Assembly (NCBI GenBank): GCA_900765165.1
Contig: CAAFQR010000199.1
Coordinates: 1 to 9,804, forward strand
Direction of reading: 5' to 3'
From: Veillonellaceae bacterium
GTDB taxonomy: Bacteria; Bacillota; Negativicutes; Veillonellales; Veillonellaceae
Length of the DNA stretch: 9,804 nt
In this document: positions 8,033 to 9,804 of the stretch, piece by piece
Layout of the letters: each line of letters begins with the position of its first letter
How positions within the stretch are numbered: position 1 is the stretch's first letter
The notes under the pieces: model-generated
The model's database searches: none
Seen by the model: the letters and a program-made list of their open reading frames with translations, nothing else
What the model was told of the DNA's origin: nothing
Position numbers and translations under genes: made by a program

Positions 8033-8037
8033 CACTG

Positions 8038-8067
8038 ATTCTATTTCGTTAGTGAATCGCTAATCAA
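8038..8067 (-). promoter_or_regulatory. Candidate promoter for pcrA-ligA
   Basis: On the minus strand TTGATT (complement of 8062-8067) and TAGAAT (complement of 8038-8043) are 18 bp apart, matching the sigma-A consensus at 4 of 6 and 5 of 6 positions. The predicted start near 8031 is about 100 bases before the pcrA start codon and directly at the 5' foot of the long hairpin. Seen by eye only. Confidence 0.5.
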
Positions 8068-8096
8068 TAGCCACCGCTGTGACCTACTGCGATTAG
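8060..8096 (-). repeat. Imperfect hairpin immediately after the ppaC stop
   Basis: On the minus strand CTAATC (8096-8091) pairs with GATTAG (8065-8060), AGTAG pairs with CTATT including one wobble, and CAC/GTG closes an AGCG loop, with small bulges between. It starts two bases after the ppaC stop codon. No U-run follows, so it is not a standard intrinsic terminator; it may protect the 3' end of the ppaC mRNA. Its 3' arm contains the -35 element of the proposed pcrA promoter. Confidence 0.4.
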
Positions 8097-8098
8097 GA

Positions 8099-9376
8099 TT
8101 ATTTCATAGCGCCTAAAATCGGCGGTACAATCTGTTTTTTACGGGACAAGGTGTTAGCCAAGAATACTTCCTGTTCCTTCGGTTCCTGGCCGAAAGCTTT
8201 CGCTACTACAGCGTCAGCGTTGCCGGCGAAGAGCAAGTTCGTGCTTTCTTTCAAGATGTCCGTAATCATGATGTAGGAAGCGTCATAACCGTTGGCGGAA
8301 CGCAATTCTTCCAAGGCTTTGAGCAAGGCCGGTTTGCGTTTCAACACGTCATCAGCATCCATAGTCTGCAGCTGACCGATGGAGATAACTTTGCCAGCTT
8401 CGGAGAATTCCTTCATGTCCGTGCGTACGATTTTGTCGTCTGTGAAATCAGATACGTCGGCACCGGCTTTTAACATTTCCATGCCGTATTTTTCCAAGTC
8501 AACACCGGCGATTTCAGCCAATTTCTTAGCTGTTGCAACGTCTTTCGGCGTGCAAGTCGGGGAGCGGAACAATACAGTATCGGAAATAATAGCGGACAAT
8601 AACAAGCCAGCGATCTGTTTCGGAATTTCCTGACCATACTGCCAGTAGAAGTTAGCTACGATGGTGCAAGAGCAACCAACCGGTTCGTAGTGGATGAAGA
8701 TCGGGTTGTCCGTCGTCAAGCCACCGATGCGGTGATGGTCGATGTTTTCGATGATTTCAGCGTCTTCGATGTCGTCGATAATCTGTACTTTTTCGTTGTG
8801 GTCGATCAAGACAACCTGCTGTTTGTCTTTCGGAGCCTGTACGTTAGCGCGAACGATACCGTAGTATTTGTCGCCGTCAACAACCGGGAAAATGCCGTTG
8901 TGGCCGCGATCGAATTCTTTTAATTTCAATTCCGGTGAAATAACCTGGCATGCAACACCAGTGCAGATGTCGCCAGCTTTTACAGCTGCGTTGCCAGCCA
9001 AAGCGCCTTCTAACGCGTCAATGAGTTTGCGCGGAGTGATAACGCCAACGTATTTGCCGTCTTTTACAACAGGAATACGGTTGCCGTCATGTTCTTTGCG
9101 CCATGCCAATACGGCTTTGAGGTCAGCCGATGCGTCAACAGCCGGAACTTCTTCCATTACGTCTTTGATGCGTACAGCAAAGCTGGTAACGATTGGCGGA
9201 TGTTCAACGCCGAAGTAGTTCAATACGAAGGAAGTTTCCTTGCTAGCCTGGCCTGCGCAGATAGCTTTAGCCGGGATACCCATCTGATTTTTAAGATTTG
9301 CATAGCCCAATGCAGAGCAGAAAGAATCTGTGTCAGGGCTCTTATGACCGGTTACAAAAATAACCTTTTCACTCAT
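8099..9376 (-). CDS. ppaC: Family II manganese-dependent inorganic pyrophosphatase with regulatory CBS pair
   Basis: This enzyme hydrolyses pyrophosphate to phosphate in the cytoplasm, pulling biosynthetic reactions forward. The 425-residue product has a DHH catalytic domain split by a CBS insertion. Metal-binding motifs are GHKSPDTDSFCSA (H11, D15, D17), IDHN (D192), IDHH (D213, H214, H215) and ISDT (D266). The C-terminal DHHA2 domain ends with the substrate-binding SRKKQ motif (411-415). Between the first and second motifs lie two CBS repeats, at about 68-125 (VRIKDVM...GVITPRKL) and 134-177 (KAGDICTG...YYGIV). There is no room for the DRTGG domain present in longer CBS-PPases. In the family such CBS pairs bind adenine nucleotides, with AMP or ADP inhibiting and ATP activating. 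AGGTGAT stands four bases before the ATG, and a good promoter lies further upstream. It is probably monocistronic, since pcrA appears to have its own promoter. Confidence 0.96.
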   Translation of the reverse strand: MSEKVIFVTGHKSPDTDSFCSALGYANLKNQMGIPAKAICAGQASKETSFVLNYFGVEHPPIVTSFAVRIKDVMEEVPAVDASADLKAVLAWRKEHDGNRIPVVKDGKYVGVITPRKLIDALEGALAGNAAVKAGDICTGVACQVISPELKLKEFDRGHNGIFPVVDGDKYYGIVRANVQAPKDKQQVVLIDHNEKVQIIDDIEDAEIIENIDHHRIGGLTTDNPIFIHYEPVGCSCTIVANFYWQYGQEIPKQIAGLLLSAIISDTVLFRSPTCTPKDVATAKKLAEIAGVDLEKYGMEMLKAGADVSDFTDDKIVRTDMKEFSEAGKVISIGQLQTMDADDVLKRKPALLKALEELRSANGYDASYIMITDILKESTNLLFAGNADAVVAKAFGQEPKEQEVFLANTLSRKKQIVPPILGAMK

Positions 9377-9412
9377 TTATATCACCTCATACTAAATTTT
9401 GAATTGCTCGTG

Positions 9413-9428
9413 GCGCCGATGTGGGCGC
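9413..9428 (-). promoter_or_regulatory. Short hairpin in the ppaC mRNA leader
   Basis: GCGCC and GGCGC pair around a six-base loop in the leader between the promoter and the ribosome binding site. The stem is only 5 bp but all G-C. No known riboswitch is recognised. Confidence 0.3.
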
Positions 9429-9441
9429 GTTTCTCCGTAAC

Positions 9442-9471
9442 ATTATATCATACTAGGGCGCTAGCCTTCAA
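9442..9471 (-). promoter_or_regulatory. Sigma-A-type promoter of ppaC
   Basis: On the minus strand a perfect TATAAT (complement of 9442-9447) lies 18 bp downstream of TTGAAG (complement of 9466-9471), matching TTGACA at 4 of 6 positions. The expected start near 9435 gives a leader of about 60 bases. The -35 element abuts the 70-bp tandem repeat array, so proteins bound there would sit directly upstream of the promoter. Confidence 0.7.
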
Positions 9472-9681
9472 TACGACTTAGTAGTTTAGCCTGTACGGAT
9501 TTAGTGCCTTATGCTGTGTTCCGAACTGGTCGGCGCTATTGTACGGCTTGGCATTTAAGCCTGTGCGGACATACTGCCATGGATTGTGTTCCGAATCTGT
9601 CGGCGCTGTATTACGGCTTAGTATATTAGCCTGTGCGAATATACTGCCATATCTTGTGCTCCTTGCTTGTCGTCACGCATA
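9472..9681. repeat. About three diverged 70-bp tandem repeats upstream of ppaC
   Basis: Three units begin at 9472, 9542 and 9612 with TACGACTTAG, TACGGCTTGG and TACGGCTTAG. Shared landmarks recur at exactly 70-bp spacing: AGCCTGT (9488, 9558, 9628), TGTTCCGAA (9517, 9587, degraded in the third) and TCGGCGCT (9530, 9600). By hand count units 1 and 2 match at about 50 of 70 positions, and units 2 and 3 at about 48. The end of the third unit has decayed most. The period is not a multiple of three and no long frame runs through, so the array is noncoding. Units 1 and 2 contain CCGA-N5-TCGG, a small hairpin with a constant stem and different loops. Confidence 0.75.
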
Positions 9682-9804
9682 TCATGATTACGAAGAAGTA
9701 TTGGAATTTTAGATTCTAAGCTTTCAAGCAAGGTGACTTGCCTCGTAGCTTCTCGACTGTCGCTCCGCAAGGTCTTCGAAGTCTACAAGGCAAGTCACCT
9801 TTTA
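9482..9804. other. Gene-free stretch between the ppaC promoter and the right edge
   Basis: No credible coding frame, tRNA or known RNA is visible on either strand. The stretch holds most of the 70-bp repeat array, a featureless spacer (about 9682-9729), and the inverted repeat at the edge. Confidence 0.6.
9730..9801. repeat. 14-bp perfect inverted repeat / long stem-loop at the right edge
   Basis: AAGGTGACTTGCCT (9730-9743) is perfectly inverted as AGGCAAGTCACCTT (9788-9801). After one mismatch the stem continues with GTAG/CTAC and CTTC/GAAG (one bulged T), leaving about 25 bases in the loop. TTTTA follows on the plus side and then the window ends. It could be a plus-strand intrinsic terminator, the end of a small repeated element, or part of a leader for a gene outside the window. 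The left arm can also fold alone as GCAAG-GTGA-CTTGC with a GNRA-type loop. Confidence 0.65.

Noticed and set aside
7928..8035. 36-residue N-terminal extension of pcrA
   Set aside because: The extension (MQRGPREVGAEQ...) is the leader hairpin read as protein, is unlike PcrA N-termini, and the ribosome binding site serves the ATG at 7925-7927.
9472..9681. tRNA genes, suggested by the 70-base unit length and the TTCCGAATC string resembling a T loop
   Set aside because: The T-loop match has an extra C, no acceptor stem, D arm or anticodon stem can be drawn, and there is no CCA end.
9472..9681. CRISPR array
   Set aside because: The units are contiguous and diverged along their whole length, with no alternation of identical repeats and unique spacers, and no cas genes are near.

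Overview
This is a bacterial chromosomal housekeeping segment in which every recognisable gene lies on the minus strand, so it reads right to left. Base composition looks close to balanced. The genes are a CBS-domain family II pyrophosphatase, a PcrA/UvrD helicase, an NAD+-dependent ligase and GatCAB. This set and the order pcrA-ligA-gatC-gatA-gatB point to the Firmicutes. A Negativicutes/Veillonellaceae-like anaerobe is my best guess, from family knowledge and not from any search. No insertion sequence, phage gene, CRISPR array, tRNA or rRNA was found.

Layout from right to left. Positions 9377-9804 hold no gene. They contain a 14-bp perfect inverted repeat at the window edge (9730-9801), about three diverged 70-bp tandem repeats (9472-9681), and a sigma-A-type promoter for ppaC (9442-9471). 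ppaC (8099-9376) follows. A 171-bp gap (7928-8098) carries a hairpin just after the ppaC stop, a candidate pcrA promoter, a long terminator-like hairpin and a short hairpin next to the pcrA ribosome binding site. pcrA (5726-7927) and ligA (3677-5722) are 3 bp apart, and the ligA ribosome binding site lies inside the last pcrA codons. A short AT-rich gap (3599-3676) holds an extended -10 promoter overlapped by a perfect 9-bp inverted repeat. Then come gatC (3308-3598), gatA (1839-3296, GTG start), gatB (394-1842, ATGA overlap with gatA) and a small unrecognised membrane protein gene cut by the left edge (1-368).

The genes combine DNA maintenance (PcrA unwinding, LigA nick sealing) with translation fidelity (GatCAB makes Gln-tRNA(Gln) and/or Asn-tRNA(Asn) by transamidation). 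The pyrophosphatase removes the PPi made by nucleic-acid synthesis and aminoacylation. pcrA-ligA and gatCAB plus the membrane protein are probably one read-through operon with an internal promoter; ppaC appears to be a separate unit. The coding content is ordinary. The less ordinary material is the structured intergenic DNA and the conserved-looking membrane gene at the operon end.
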